Part shown: positions 36,097 to 45,439 of the stretch, piece after piece
Numbering within the stretch: the first letter of the stretch is position 1
Layout of the letters: each line of letters opens with the position of its first letter
Assembly (NCBI RefSeq): GCF_017316125.1
Contig: NZ_JAFLWA010000018.1
Coordinates: 47,730 to 111,729, forward strand
From: Enterococcus sp. DIV0660C
GTDB lineage: Bacteria > Bacillota > Bacilli > Lactobacillales > Enterococcaceae
Direction: 5' to 3'
Length of the DNA stretch: 64,000 nt
The notes under the pieces: model-generated
The model's input: only the letters and a program-made list of their open reading frames with translations
What the model was told of the DNA's origin: nothing
Databases searched by the model: none
Translations under genes and position numbers: made by a program

Positions 36097-37932
36097 ATGG
36101 ATATAAATAAAATGAAGCAACGCCAAGAGCAAATTCGTAATTTCTCGATTATTGCTCACATCGACCATGGAAAATCAACGTTGGCCGATCGTATTTTAGA
36201 AATGACGCACACTGTGACGTCTCGTGAAATGCAAGATCAGCTGTTAGACTCAATGGATCTCGAACGTGAACGTGGTATCACGATAAAACTAAATGCTGTT
36301 GAATTAAACTATACAGCAAAAAATGGCGAGACGTATATTTTCCACTTAATTGATACACCTGGACACGTCGATTTTACTTATGAAGTTTCACGTAGCTTAG
36401 CTGCATGTGAAGGGGCAGTTTTGGTTGTAGATGCAGCGCAAGGAATCGAAGCACAAACATTAGCCAATGTTTATTTAGCTTTAGATAACGATTTAGAAAT
36501 TTTACCAGTCATTAATAAAATTGATTTACCTGCGGCAGATCCAGAACGTGTGCGTAAAGAAATCGAAGACGTGATCGGTATTGATGCTAGCGAAGCTGTA
36601 CTTGCTAGTGCGAAGGCTGGAATTGGGATTGAAGATATTCTTGAACAAATCGTAGAATATGTTCCTGCACCAACTGGTGACTTAGATGCGCCACTGAAAG
36701 CATTGATTTTTGACTCTGTTTACGACAGTTATCGTGGTGTCGTTCTAAATGTCCGAATCACTGACGGGGTAGTAAAACCTGGTGACAAAATTCAAATGAT
36801 GAGTAACGGCAAAACTTTTGATGTCACAGAAGTCGGCGTGTTTTCACCAAAAGCAGTTGCCAGAGATTATTTGATGGTAGGGGATGTAGGCTATATTACT
36901 GCCAGCATCAAAACTGTACAAGATACACGAGTTGGGGATACCGTTACGCTTGCCGACAATCCGGCTGAAGAAGCTCTCCCTGGTTATCGTAAAATGAATC
37001 CAATGGTTTATTGCGGTTTGTATCCGATTGAAACTTCTCGTTATAATGATTTACGTGAGGCTTTGGAAAAATTACAATTAAATGATGCTGCGTTACAATT
37101 CGAACCAGAAACGTCACAAGCACTTGGATTTGGTTTCCGTTGTGGGTTCTTAGGATTGTTACACATGGATGTGGTGCAAGAACGTTTGGAACGTGAATTT
37201 AATTTAGAATTGATTACAACAGCTCCTTCAGTAATCTATCATGTAAATAAAACCGATGGGTCAACAATCGTAGTAGACAATCCAGCTGATTTCCCGGAAC
37301 CTGTCACAATCCAAGATGTTGAAGAACCTTTTGTAAAAGCACAAATCATGGTTCCAAACGAATTTGTTGGTGCAGTTATGGAATTGTCTCAGCGTAAACG
37401 TGGTGAGTTTATTACAATGGATTATCTTGATGATTATCGTGTGAATGTTGTCTATAACATCCCATTGTCTGAAATTGTTTTTGATTTCTTTGATAAATTA
37501 AAATCAAGTACAAAAGGTTACGCGTCACTTGATTACGAAATGTCAGGCTATCAAAAGAGCAAGCTAGTGAAAATGGATATCTTGTTGAATGGTGAGAAGG
37601 TTGACGCACTTGGATTCATAGTTCACCGAGATTTTGCTTATGAACGTGGAAAAGCGATTGTTGAAAAACTGAAGAAACTGATTCCAAGACAACAATTCGA
37701 AGTTCCAATCCAAGCTGCAATTGGCCAAAAAATCGTGGCTCGCTCAGACATCAAAGCCTTGCGTAAAAATGTTTTGGCTAAATGTTATGGTGGAGATGTT
37801 TCACGTAAGCGTAAGCTTCTTGAAAAACAAAAAGAAGGTAAGAAACGAATGAAACAAATCGGTAGTGTCGAAGTCCCTCAGGAAGCCTTCATGGCTGTCC
37901 TGAAAATGGATGAGGATGAACCTAAGAAATAG
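36097..37932 (+). CDS. lepA: Elongation factor 4 (LepA)
   Basis: 611 residues from the ATG at 36097 (agagga upstream), the normal length. GTPase motifs [18 protein letters not shown] and NKIDLP; C-terminal domain with the basic end [23 protein letters not shown]. Acts on stalled or mistranslocated ribosomes. The last 15 codons coincide with the left copy of the 32-bp repeat, so the 3' end was rewritten by island integration; the other copy at 48561 encodes a variant tail ending DEDVLKK and stop. Confidence 0.97.
   Translation: MDINKMKQRQEQIRNFSIIAHIDHGKSTLADRILEMTHTVTSREMQDQLLDSMDLERERGITIKLNAVELNYTAKNGETYIFHLIDTPGHVDFTYEVSRSLAACEGAVLVVDAAQGIEAQTLANVYLALDNDLEILPVINKIDLPAADPERVRKEIEDVIGIDASEAVLASAKAGIGIEDILEQIVEYVPAPTGDLDAPLKALIFDSVYDSYRGVVLNVRITDGVVKPGDKIQMMSNGKTFDVTEVGVFSPKAVARDYLMVGDVGYITASIKTVQDTRVGDTVTLADNPAEEALPGYRKMNPMVYCGLYPIETSRYNDLREALEKLQLNDAALQFEPETSQALGFGFRCGFLGLLHMDVVQERLEREFNLELITTAPSVIYHVNKTDGSTIVVDNPADFPEPVTIQDVEEPFVKAQIMVPNEFVGAVMELSQRKRGEFITMDYLDDYRVNVVYNIPLSEIVFDFFDKLKSSTKGYASLDYEMSGYQKSKLVKMDILLNGEKVDALGFIVHRDFAYERGKAIVEKLKKLIPRQQFEVPIQAAIGQKIVARSDIKALRKNVLAKCYGGDVSRKRKLLEKQKEGKKRMKQIGSVEVPQEAFMAVLKMDEDEPKK
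37887..37918. repeat. Left attachment-site copy (attL-like) in the lepA 3' end
   Basis: 32-bp sequence identical to 48561-48592, starting cttcatggctgtcctgaaaa. Homology with substitutions continues through the lepA stop codon (aagaaatag versus aagaagtag). It preserves the lepA reading frame, as site-specific integrases using gene 3' ends do. Confidence 0.88.
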
Positions 37933-37983
37933 CAAGGGTTGTTTGAAAATACTGCAAAAAATAGAGCAAGTTTACATCAGTTT

Positions 37984-38012
37984 GCCACCGGATTGCTACC
38001 GGTGGCTTTTTT
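37984..38012 (+). terminator. Terminator just after lepA, on the island side
   Basis: gccaccgg / ccggtggc stem with T-run. It probably came with the element and now ends lepA transcription. Confidence 0.9.
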
Positions 38013-38065
38013 GGTGGCAATTTTTAAGAGTTATTTCGAAATTTTTGAGAGAATTTAGAGGTTTA

Positions 38066-38308
38066 TTGAGTAATTTATACATTCAGATTTTTGTTTGGGT
38101 TGTGCTTGCTTATCCATCTCTGAAAATTATGGGATTTGAAGGAGTAGCAACAGCATTCGTATTTTCTTATATTGCGGTGTACGGCATTTCTGTCATTGAA
38201 AATCTAGGACAATTGGGAATCCCAGTACCAGAGTTTTTGAAAAGCCGTTTTAGTAAATTAAAAGACACATCTGAAAAACAAGGCGAAGAAAATGGAGGGG
38301 AAAAATAA
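38066..38308 (+). pseudogene. Phage holin, C-terminal remnant
   Basis: Open frame whose product LSNLYIQIFVWVVLAYPSLKI ... FVFSYIAVYGISVIENLGQLGIPVPEFLKSRFSKLKD matches the toxin-secretion/phage-lysis holin family (Phage_holin_4). The middle appears deleted, joining the first segment directly to the third, and no normal start is present. Two membrane segments remain. Its stop overlaps the start of the endolysin remnant (TAATG), the usual holin-lysin coupling. Confidence 0.75.
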
Positions 38309-38572
38309 TGGTTAAAATTATCAATAATTCTGTTTGTCGTGGTGTAGCAGGTAAACGTGTGGGAAATGTTCAGGTGTTGTTATTCACAACACTTGAACAA
38401 ACACAACCGCTGAACAAGAAATGAATCGTTTAGCTTGTATGTCAGGTAAACAATTAGAAGCTGGATTTGCACATTACTATGCAGATGAAAACACAATCGT
38501 TCGCACAGAAGACACGTTCAATCGTGCATGGCATGTGGCGAATTCAGATGGTAATAATAGTTACCTTAAATG
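38308..38572 (+). pseudogene. Phage endolysin (amidase) remnant
   Basis: Starts MVKIINNSVCRGVAGKRVGNVQ, then shifts frame where a VVIHN-type motif is expected and resumes as EMNRLACMSGKQLEAGFAHYYADENTIVRTEDTFNRAWHVANSDGNN, which resembles the front part of enterococcal-phage N-acetylmuramoyl-L-alanine amidases. It stops after about 90 codons, so the enzyme is lost. Confidence 0.72.
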
Positions 38573-38615
38573 ATGTTCGTATTGATGATATTTATTTGAC
38601 GTTATAAAAAACTCA

Positions 38616-38632
38616 TTGAGGGGCAGTACATA
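38616..38632. repeat. 17-bp direct repeat, copy 1
   Basis: ttgaggggcagtacata, identical to 40201-40217. The pair brackets 1.57 kb containing the hypothetical membrane protein, HTH remnant, first tRNA-Met and monooxygenase-like gene. Confidence 0.75.
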
Positions 38633-38690
38633 AGAGTAGAGGGGAACTCCTGGTCATTATATTTTGGTATAATTGTAACGAGGTGATGAA

Positions 38691-39250
38691 ATGAATTGGT
38701 ATAACCCCGAATATATGGGTACTGTTGCGGATTGGGTAGGTATATTTGTAACTGCTCTTACCATTTTTTTTACAGTTAAATACTATTTAAATGATAATAG
38801 AAGAGAATTTAGAATAGTAATATATCCACTATATAATAACGAGAAAAAAGGAATAACCTTTGGCTCTACACAACCTTTATTTTATGAATTTTACGCAGTG
38901 AGTTTCTCGAAAAATCCAGATTCAGTATATTTTTATACTATCAGACCTAAGAAAAATATTTTGGATAAACTATTTTTCAAAATACCGGAGACTCAACTGA
39001 TTTTAAGTAATCCATTCGAAGAACGACCTCCTGAGTATCAAACACTAGGACCAAAAGAAAGAACCAAAATAGAGAAAGTTAAAGTGAATTACTATATGAT
39101 CACCTTTCATATTTATATAAGCGTACTAAAAGGATTAAATATTTAAGAAAAATGACCTTAGAAATTATATATCTAAATGTGGAAGGAAAAGAATTTAGCA
39201 AGCGGATGGTATTTCCGATAGAATCAATACGACGATACATGGAAAAATAA
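38691..39250 (+). pseudogene. Membrane-anchored hypothetical protein, frameshifted near the end
   Basis: One N-terminal membrane segment (VADWVGIFVTALTIFFTVKYYL) followed by a soluble domain. The first frame stops at 39146, but from about 39115 another frame continues convincingly (YKRTKRIKYLRKMTLEIIYLNVEGKEFSKRMVFPIESIRRYMEK, to 39250). So one base was probably gained or lost near 39112-39118 and the full protein was about 185 residues. Ribosome binding site gaggtg precedes the ATG. Family not recognised; such single-pass proteins are frequent in prophage moron regions. Confidence 0.6.
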
Positions 39251-39434
39251 AAAAGAGAGGCTATAAAATCACAAAAAATAAAGCCCTTAAAAGAATTTTT
39301 AAGTGATGAGAGTGTCAGTGAATTAGCTGATAAGTAACACAAAATAAGTTCAAAAAATTCTTAGGTAAGCAATTGGTATTTAAATATTCCCAAAACGATA
39401 AAAAATAACCCCTCACTGAGGGATTGTATATCTA

Positions 39435-39642
39435 TTATTTATTTCTATTGTAATCACCTTTTAGATAAACAGTTAAATTATTGACTGTCCCGACAGAAAC
39501 AGAGAGTTTTTCAGCAACTTCTTGTGTCGTATAACCACTAGCCAACAGCCTGTTAACCGTGTTTTGACTATTTTTTACTTGGCGTAGACATTCTAGTTGA
39601 AGTTCAGTAAAATAAAGACGTTGCCGTGGGAACCTTTTTCAC
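39435..39642 (-). pseudogene. Small helix-turn-helix protein remnant
   Basis: The minus strand encodes RLYFTELQLECLRQVKNSQ ... LLASGYTTQEVAEKLSVSVGTVNNLTVYLKGDY, a classic HTH (LuxR/sigma-like region 4 layout). No in-frame start precedes it; a GTG at 39642 would serve only after a one-base frameshift. Probably a phage regulator next to the tRNA gene. Confidence 0.55.
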
Positions 39643-39688
39643 ATCATCTAATTCCAAAAAAATTCTAGTCTCTCGCAGCGACTCCCAA

Positions 39689-39762
39689 GTACTCTTAGCT
39701 CAGTTGGTCAGAGCAGACGGCTCATAACCGTCCGGTCGTAGGTTCGAGTCCTACAGGGGACA
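39689..39762 (+). tRNA. tRNA-Met (anticodon CAT), copy 1
   Basis: Cloverleaf: D-arm gctc/gagc, anticodon stem gacgg/ccgtc with loop ctcataa, T-arm gtagg/cctac. The acceptor stem gtactct/aggggac has one A-G mismatch and a T-G pair, so this copy may be weakened. CCA is not encoded. Nearly the same as the copy at 47779. Confidence 0.85.
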
Positions 39763-39793
39763 TAAATGGAAATATATTTAAGGAGGTAGAGGA

Positions 39794-40126
39794 ATGGCTA
39801 TTACTGTAAATATTTATTATAGTGGCACAAATGGAAATGCAAAAAGATTTGCAAAAGAAATGATTTTAACTGGAATTGTAGATGATATACGTGGAGAAGA
39901 TGGTAATATTAAATACGAATACTTTTTTCCAATGGATGATGAGGAAACAATTCTTCTAATTGATAGTTGGACAGATCAGAAAGCATTAGACAAACATCAT
40001 GATTCTCCAATGATGACTCATATTACTAAACTTAGAGAAAAATATGATTTGCATATGAGAGTCGAAAGATATGTGACAGATATAAACGATATTTCTACAA
40101 AAGACTCCGCATTTATAAGAAAATAA
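39794..40126 (+). CDS. Antibiotic biosynthesis monooxygenase (ABM)/YgiN-like protein
   Basis: 110 residues. ABM pattern: NIYYSGTNGNAKRFAKEMILTGIVDDIRGEDGNIKYEYFFPMDDEETILLIDSWTDQKALDKHHDSPMM, a ferredoxin-like fold with the W-x-x-Q-x-A-x-x-x-H element. Relatives act as quinol monooxygenases or small-molecule binders. Good ribosome binding site aaggaggt. It lies directly after the first tRNA-Met, within the 17-bp repeat pair. Confidence 0.85.
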   Translation: MAITVNIYYSGTNGNAKRFAKEMILTGIVDDIRGEDGNIKYEYFFPMDDEETILLIDSWTDQKALDKHHDSPMMTHITKLREKYDLHMRVERYVTDINDISTKDSAFIRK

Positions 40127-40147
40127 GGCGTTTATTTCACTAAAAAA

Positions 40148-40190
40148 GCACCTCTTTAAATTAGATTTTTAGTCTAATCTTTTGGGGTGC
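40148..40190 (+). terminator. Hairpin after the ABM gene
   Basis: Outer gcacc/ggtgc (with a bulge) and inner ttagatttttagtctaa hairpin followed by T-run. Confidence 0.6.
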
Positions 40191-40200
40191 ACATCATTTT

Positions 40201-40217
40201 TTGAGGGGCAGTACATA
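40201..40217. repeat. 17-bp direct repeat, copy 2
   Basis: ttgaggggcagtacata, identical to 38616-38632; flanks differ. Confidence 0.75.
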
Positions 40218-40258
40218 TATATTATCTATTGCATTTTATTCACCTTCACGGTAAAAAG

Positions 40259-40486
40259 TTACATTATTAACTGATATTTGAATCTACTAAAAGACCTCAA
40301 CCAATCAACCCTGGCTGAGGGCTTTTTTTGTTCTGCAATTAACTGTTCTAGTTCTTGAATATCTTCTATAATAGCTTGTTTTCTAATAAATGAGCGCATG
40401 TGCGAACGATGACTAAGATATTTATTGCACTCTTTATTTTTTTATTACCAACGTTTGTTAGCTTCAGTTTGTTTATTTTTAGTCAT
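40259..40486 (-). pseudogene. Small phage/mobile-element protein, frameshifted
   Basis: Minus strand. Starts MTKNKQTEANKRW, then a one-base change near the AAT-rich tract breaks the frame; the next frame continues NKKNKECNKYLSHRSHMRSFIRKQAIIEDIQELEQLIAEQKK. The layout TEANKRWN-K-N-KE ... RSFIR-x-xA-x-x-EDI-x-EL-x-x-LIAE is that of a small protein frequent in Lactobacillales phages and plasmids. It is unlikely to be translated whole. A hairpin (cctcaacc/ggctgagg, 40294-40322) overlaps the 3' end. Confidence 0.6.
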
Positions 40487-40993
40487 CTTTATTTCACCAT
40501 TTTTTCGCCTAAATAAAAAAAGATGAGAACAACTTTTCTAGTATCTATAAGTATTTATAGGGAAAATGGTTCTCAATATAATAGTATTTATAGATATTAT
40601 TGGATAACCATAGAACTTTGTGAATAACGACAACTTATAGGAAACCTTTGTTTTCGGCGTTCTTAATCCAAAGTCTTTTCCATCTTGAACCATAACTCAA
40701 CAGTTCGATTTTTTTATCGAAGTCTATATCTGTCACATCAAACCACAGATTTCAACACGCCGAAAATCCGTTTGAAAACTTATTGTCACAGGTAGGTAAA
40801 ACGAATCACTTTGAGATATAGCAGAAGAGAGGATTTGGAAACCTTAATTCAATATACCTTTTATATTATATAACAGAAAGTGCCTGCTTTGAAAAACACT
40901 TATTTAATTCTTCATTTAGCAACTTTTTTTGCTCTTTGAATGAAGAGTAAAGGAGCTTAAGATAGTGCAACAGCAAGGACAACCGTTTAATAC
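40487..40993. other. About 500 bases without a recognisable gene
   Basis: AT-rich, with no frame longer than a few dozen codons that I can support. Direct or inverted palindromic tracts around 40540-40610 (tagtatctataagtatttatag) look like a dyad but match no known element. Likely decayed phage DNA upstream of the MerR gene's 3' end. Confidence 0.5.
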
Positions 40994-41746
40994 TTAATCA
41001 CAAGAATATCTATTTTCCAAGTCATTTAGCATTGTTTTGATCTCTCTCGCATTCTTCTTTCCTGTCCCAAGAGAAGTAATTAACTGATCACAAACAGAGA
41101 TGATTTCGGTTTGTTCATCTGGTTGATCAAGGGTATCTACAATCGATATTTCTGAATTTTTATTTACCTCGTTTAACATACGTAGAATGGCTTCTAATGA
41201 ATATTTCGCATCTCGTAGAGTTTTGATGATTCGAATAATGTTTACATCTAGATTTGTGTAGTAGCGATGACCATTGCTTAGTCGTTGTGATCGTAGCAAG
41301 CCATTTAGTTCCCAATTTCGTAGTGAGTCCACCGAAACACCTAAAAGTTCAGAGATTTCTTTGCGAGAGAATGATTTTATTGAAAGGTGATAATTCATAT
41401 GTAACAGTAGTTCACCGCTGATTTCAGCGGCTTTTTGTGCTTTTTTTAGTTCTTCATCAATAATTTGCTGGTAGCAAAGTAGCTGATGGTGTGCTTCGAA
41501 AAATTCTTTCTTAGCGGCAGCTTTGATCATTTCAATCATGGTTTTGCGTAAGTTTGAATGAAGCAACTCAATTTGAAAAGCTTTTCTGGATAGTTTGATT
41601 AAGTCTACATGAAAATCTGTATATACGCGATAACCATTTGGCAATCTCTGAGGCTGCGGAATTAGTGCCCATTCTTCATATTTACGAATGGTGTTGGGAT
41701 GAAGGCCAATGATTTTTGCAACCTCTGATGTGCGGTAGGTATTCAT
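40994..41746 (-). CDS. MerR-family regulator with two HTH domains
   Basis: 250 residues. Residues 4-70 (YRTSEVAKIIGLHPNTIRKYEEWALIPQPQRLPNGYRVYTD) are a MerR DNA-binding domain. Residues 124-195 (SFSRKEISELLGVSVDSLRNWELNGLLRSQRLSNGHRYYTN) are a second one, with a helical linker. Most MerR proteins have one HTH per chain and dimerise, so a tandem in one chain is unusual. The C-terminal 50 residues are acidic and could bind an effector. Divergent from the MFS gene and likely its regulator. Ribosome binding site aaaggagct precedes the ATG. Confidence 0.87.
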   Translation of the reverse strand: MNTYRTSEVAKIIGLHPNTIRKYEEWALIPQPQRLPNGYRVYTDFHVDLIKLSRKAFQIELLHSNLRKTMIEMIKAAAKKEFFEAHHQLLCYQQIIDEELKKAQKAAEISGELLLHMNYHLSIKSFSRKEISELLGVSVDSLRNWELNGLLRSQRLSNGHRYYTNLDVNIIRIIKTLRDAKYSLEAILRMLNEVNKNSEISIVDTLDQPDEQTEIISVCDQLITSLGTGKKNAREIKTMLNDLENRYSCD

Positions 41747-42026
41747 AAAAGGTAGCTCCTTTAAACATTTTTGCTAAAAACAACCCTACACTATACCACC
41801 AGCTTTTTCAAGATTGCTAGAATCAAGGTAGGGGATGAAATGTGGAAGGAATGAGCATGTTTACAGACTATGATTCAAGAAATTTAGAGCTAAATATAAA
41901 CATTTGGAAATTATACAGTGTTGATGAATGATTCGATGAGTATGAAGTTTATACATCACAAATATGCTTCAGCAATTGGTATTTTAGCAGAGAACTCTTT
42001 GAAATTAAAATATGAGGAGGTTACAA

Positions 42027-43241
42027 ATGAAACAAAATAAAATCGAAAAACAGTCACAGACATGGTGGTGTAATACTGTCCTGTTTATTATCAGCCAAGG
42101 AATCACTTTGTTTGGATCATCTATTGTACAGATGGCCATTATTTGGCAAGTGGCATTGGAAACATCTTCTGGATTATGGGTAACCTTGCTTACTCTAGCA
42201 TCCACTATCCCACAAACGATGATATCATTTTTCGCGGGTGTATGGGCAGACCGTTATCCCCGCAAACGACTGATTATTATAGCCGATGCTGGGATCGCAA
42301 TGGTAACCCTTTTGCTGGCGTTGATATTTTTGCTTGGAGGGACCTCAAACGTTCTGATGCCGCTTATTTTGGTATCGGTGCTACGCTCCCTCGGTGCAGG
42401 TATTCAAACGCCGGTGGTTAGCGCGGTCATCCCACAAATCGTGCCGGAAGAACATTTGATGCGCTACAACGGCATCAACAGTAGCATGATGTCCATTGTG
42501 CAGTTTGCCGCCCCGGCAGTAGCTGGAGCTTTACTATCTCTTGGTTCCTTTCACTGGATACTGCTGTTTGATGTGGCAACGGCTATCATTGGTATTTTCA
42601 TCCTGTGGTTTGTATCTATCCCAGTACAGAAGAACTTGAGGCAGGAACAAAAGGATAGCTTTTTTGACGATATGAAAGCAGGCATTTCCTATGCGGGAAG
42701 CGACCGACTAGTAAGAGAGGGACTGCTTACCTTTGGCACCTTTATCTTCCTCAGTGTACCCTCTAGTTTTTTGACGGTACTCATGATTGAGAGAACTTTT
42801 GGTGAAAGCTATATGTATCTGACAGTGAACGAAATGGTGGGCTTTGTGGGGATGGCGTTGGGAGGTATTTCATTGGGTATTTGGGGTGGCATTCAGGATA
42901 AAAGGAAGGTACTCTCATTAGGTCTGTTGGGTTTTGGGCTATTTTCGTTGGCTATCGGCTTCACGTATACCTTTTGGCTGTTTGCGACATTCATATTTCT
43001 GATGAGCTTTTTCATCCCAATGGTGCAATCGGCAATCACAACAATGCTACAGGAAAATGTACCAGAAGAAAGGCAGGGAAGGGTTTTTGGATTACTGGGA
43101 GTTATGTACAGCGGCTTCATGCCCTTAGGAACGGCGTTGTTTGGACCATTGGCTGATGTGCTCAAAATCCAGTGGATGGTGATTGCTTGTGCTGGATTGA
43201 TTCTATTACTTGGACTGTATATTTTGATGAAAAAGCTATAG
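42027..43241 (+). CDS. MFS drug efflux transporter, MefA-like
   Basis: 404 residues from the ATG at 42027, which follows gaggagg; an ATG at 42012 overlaps that site. Twelve predicted membrane segments, the motif A loop GVWADRYPRKRL near residue 74, and PVVSAVIPQIVPEEHLMRYNG fit the MFS_3/macrolide efflux-like branch. Substrate unknown; macrolides or other hydrophobic drugs are typical. The coding sequence beyond the first 120 bases is clearly GC-richer than its neighbours (CCG, GCG, CGC codons), which suggests transfer from another lineage. Divergent from the MerR regulator. Confidence 0.85.
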   Translation: MKQNKIEKQSQTWWCNTVLFIISQGITLFGSSIVQMAIIWQVALETSSGLWVTLLTLASTIPQTMISFFAGVWADRYPRKRLIIIADAGIAMVTLLLALIFLLGGTSNVLMPLILVSVLRSLGAGIQTPVVSAVIPQIVPEEHLMRYNGINSSMMSIVQFAAPAVAGALLSLGSFHWILLFDVATAIIGIFILWFVSIPVQKNLRQEQKDSFFDDMKAGISYAGSDRLVREGLLTFGTFIFLSVPSSFLTVLMIERTFGESYMYLTVNEMVGFVGMALGGISLGIWGGIQDKRKVLSLGLLGFGLFSLAIGFTYTFWLFATFIFLMSFFIPMVQSAITTMLQENVPEERQGRVFGLLGVMYSGFMPLGTALFGPLADVLKIQWMVIACAGLILLLGLYILMKKL

Positions 43242-43487
43242 AAATGAATACTATATAACTCAAAAGTGAAAGACAATAGCTACTTACGAACGGCTTTTTT
43301 ATTGGTATGATGGTGTTGGATTTCACTGCTAAGGATATTCTGATGTTAATGAGTAGTTTTGCATAGATAACTTCCCCAAGTAAGTAGCATTAGTATATCT
43401 GAAGAAATGTTTTTGTTTTAAGAATAGATGTTAGGTTATACTTTTAATCAGATAGAATGAAAACGAAAGGGTGTGAATCAATTTTAT

Positions 43488-44369
43488 ATGGAAATTAGGT
43501 TATTAAGATATTTCTGGACAGTTGCTCAAGAAGGGAATATTTCAAGAGCAGCTAAACTATTGAATATCACTCAACCAACTTTAAGTCGGCAGATTCGTGA
43601 ATTAGAAGAACAAGTGGGAATGCCATTATTTCATAGAGAAAAAAATCAGCTTTTTCTTTTGCCAGAGGGAATTTTTTTAAAGGAACGAGCTGCCGAGATT
43701 CTTCAGTTAAATGATAAGTTAGAACAAGATTTTTCTAACAAGAGAAAAAAACAGTTGCAAGGAACGATTGTCATAGGGTGTGTGGAGGCCGATAACTCAG
43801 ATACCATGGCGATGATGTTAGAAGAGATGGTGAGTGATTATCCCGATGTGCGCTTTAATATTGTGACTGGAACTAGCGATGATATCAGTGATCGCTTGGA
43901 GAAGGGGCTCCTTGATTTAGTCGTTTTATTAGACCCCATTACACTTAATGATGTGAATGTTTTGAAATTACCTAGAGAAGAAAGATGGGGATTTTTAGTT
44001 TCAAATGAATTGTTTATAGCAAAAAAGGATAAACTTACACCGAAAGATATTATCGGCTTCCCGTTATTATGTTCGAATCGGATAGAAGTACAGAAATTAT
44101 TAACTTCTTGGAGTGGCAAACCCTTGGATCAACTAAATATTATCGGCAATTTCAACTTAATCTTTAATATTTTTTCATTAGTGGAAAACAAAGTAGGTGC
44201 TGCCCTCACGATTGAAGGTGCAGTGTCCAAACGGCAATTAAAAAATTCAACATTTATTCCGATGGAACCAGAGGTCAAAACGAACTGTATGTTAGTATGG
44301 AAAGAACGGATTCAAACACCAGTCGTTCAAGAATTTATTACTCGTTTCAAACATGCTTTTGGAGCATAG
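43488..44369 (+). CDS. LysR-family transcriptional regulator
   Basis: 293 residues from the ATG at 43488 (MEIRLLRYFWTVAQEGNISRAAKLLNITQPTLSRQIRELEEQVG), the usual LysR beginning; a GTG at 43473 is too near the aaaggg site. The rest is a periplasmic-binding-protein-like effector domain. It is followed by a terminator and then, on the same strand, by the flavodoxin-cupin-decarboxylase genes it may control. Confidence 0.88.
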   Translation: MEIRLLRYFWTVAQEGNISRAAKLLNITQPTLSRQIRELEEQVGMPLFHREKNQLFLLPEGIFLKERAAEILQLNDKLEQDFSNKRKKQLQGTIVIGCVEADNSDTMAMMLEEMVSDYPDVRFNIVTGTSDDISDRLEKGLLDLVVLLDPITLNDVNVLKLPREERWGFLVSNELFIAKKDKLTPKDIIGFPLLCSNRIEVQKLLTSWSGKPLDQLNIIGNFNLIFNIFSLVENKVGAALTIEGAVSKRQLKNSTFIPMEPEVKTNCMLVWKERIQTPVVQEFITRFKHAFGA

Positions 44370-44398
44370 TGGTATATGGAATAAGCATTAGACGTAAA

Positions 44399-44446
44399 TA
44401 AAAATGGGTTGTACGATGAGGACATCAATCGTACGACCCATTTTTA
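44399..44446 (+). terminator. Terminator after the LysR gene
   Basis: aaaatgggttgtacgat / atcgtacgacccatttt stem and T-run. It ends just 15 bases before the flavodoxin ribosome binding site, so it could also attenuate read-through. Confidence 0.85.
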
Positions 44447-44466
44447 TTTGTCAAGGAGGAATCAAA

Positions 44467-44979
44467 TTGAATCCAGTTGTGGTCTACTTCTCCCATGCCG
44501 GTGAAAATTTCATCAATGGGATTTCAAAAAAAGTTAGCATGGGTAATACAGAAGTGCTGGCCCATAAAATTGTCAACCGGCTTAATTGCCCTTTGATTCA
44601 GTTAAAGGAAATGGCATGCTATCCAGAGAGTTACGACGAAACCGTGAAGTGTGCCGAATATGAGAAAAAAGAAAATAGGCGAGTTGCCTATCAGAAAATC
44701 GAACTGGATCGTTCAAAAATAGATACACTCTTTCTTGGTTATCCCAATTGGTGGGGAAGTTATCCAAGGATTGTCGCAACATTTTTAGAAGATTTTGATA
44801 CAGATGGGCTAGCCATTTATCCCTTTTGTACCCATGAAGGTAGTGCGTTTGGCAGTAGCATGAATGAGCTTAAAACTCAGTGTCCGAATGCAGATATTCG
44901 TAGTGGACTTCCTGTTCGCGGTTCACGAGTTGAACGAGCTGATGTAGCAATTGAAAATTGGTTGCTTGCCTATAAATAG
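44467..44979 (+). CDS. Flavodoxin-like protein
   Basis: 170 residues with a TTG start 6 bases after aaggagga. Flavodoxin_4 pattern: VVVYFSHAGENF at the N-terminus, a middle IDTLFLGYPNWWGSYPRIVATFLEDFD and a C-terminal PFCTHEGSAFGSSMNELKTQCPNADI. Probably binds FMN and carries or transfers electrons; relatives with this motif are often linked to aldo/keto reductase and cupin genes, as here. An ATG far upstream (44404) is inside the terminator. Confidence 0.87.
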   Translation: MNPVVVYFSHAGENFINGISKKVSMGNTEVLAHKIVNRLNCPLIQLKEMACYPESYDETVKCAEYEKKENRRVAYQKIELDRSKIDTLFLGYPNWWGSYPRIVATFLEDFDTDGLAIYPFCTHEGSAFGSSMNELKTQCPNADIRSGLPVRGSRVERADVAIENWLLAYK

Positions 44980-45010
44980 AAAAAATATCAAATCCATGGA
45001 GGAATGTAAA

Positions 45011-45424
45011 ATGGCAAAAAATGAAGAAGTAAAAAATGGTGTGATCTTTCCAATCGGAGAAAGAAATGATGCCTATGCGCAATATTTTATTGGACAAAGT
45101 TACTTACAAGGTTTGATTTCTGATCCAAAAATTAATGTGGGTGTAGCTAATGTGACTTTTGAACCAGGCTGTCGCAATAACTGGCATATTCATCATGATG
45201 GTTTTCAATTATTACTTGTAACAGGGGGCGAAGGTTGGTATCAAGAAGAAGGAAAATCTGCCGAATTCTTAAAAGCAGGTGATGTGATTACCACACATGA
45301 CGGGGTGAAACATTGGCATGGTGCTACCAAAGACAGTTGGTTTGAACATATTGCGATTACTGCCGGCACTCCGGAATGGTTGGAACCTGTAGATGAGCAA
45401 TGGTATGAAAATTTAAAAAAATAA
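45011..45424 (+). CDS. Cupin-domain protein
   Basis: 137 residues from the ATG at 45011 (tggagg upstream). Cupin motif 1 GCRNNWHIHHDGFQLLLVTGGEGWYQEEG and motif 2 AGDVITTHDGVKHWHGATKDSWF give the metal-binding His/Glu set (H-x-H, H). Small single-cupin proteins of this type usually occur beside carboxymuconolactone decarboxylase genes, as here. Reaction unknown. Confidence 0.87.
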   Translation: MAKNEEVKNGVIFPIGERNDAYAQYFIGQSYLQGLISDPKINVGVANVTFEPGCRNNWHIHHDGFQLLLVTGGEGWYQEEGKSAEFLKAGDVITTHDGVKHWHGATKDSWFEHIAITAGTPEWLEPVDEQWYENLKK

Positions 45425-45439
45425 AGGAGGAGAATATTG

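Noticed and set aside
40540..40610. AT-rich palindromic tract as a possible replication origin or attachment site
   Set aside because: No iterons, Rep gene or recombinase nearby; palindromes in AT-rich DNA are expected by chance.
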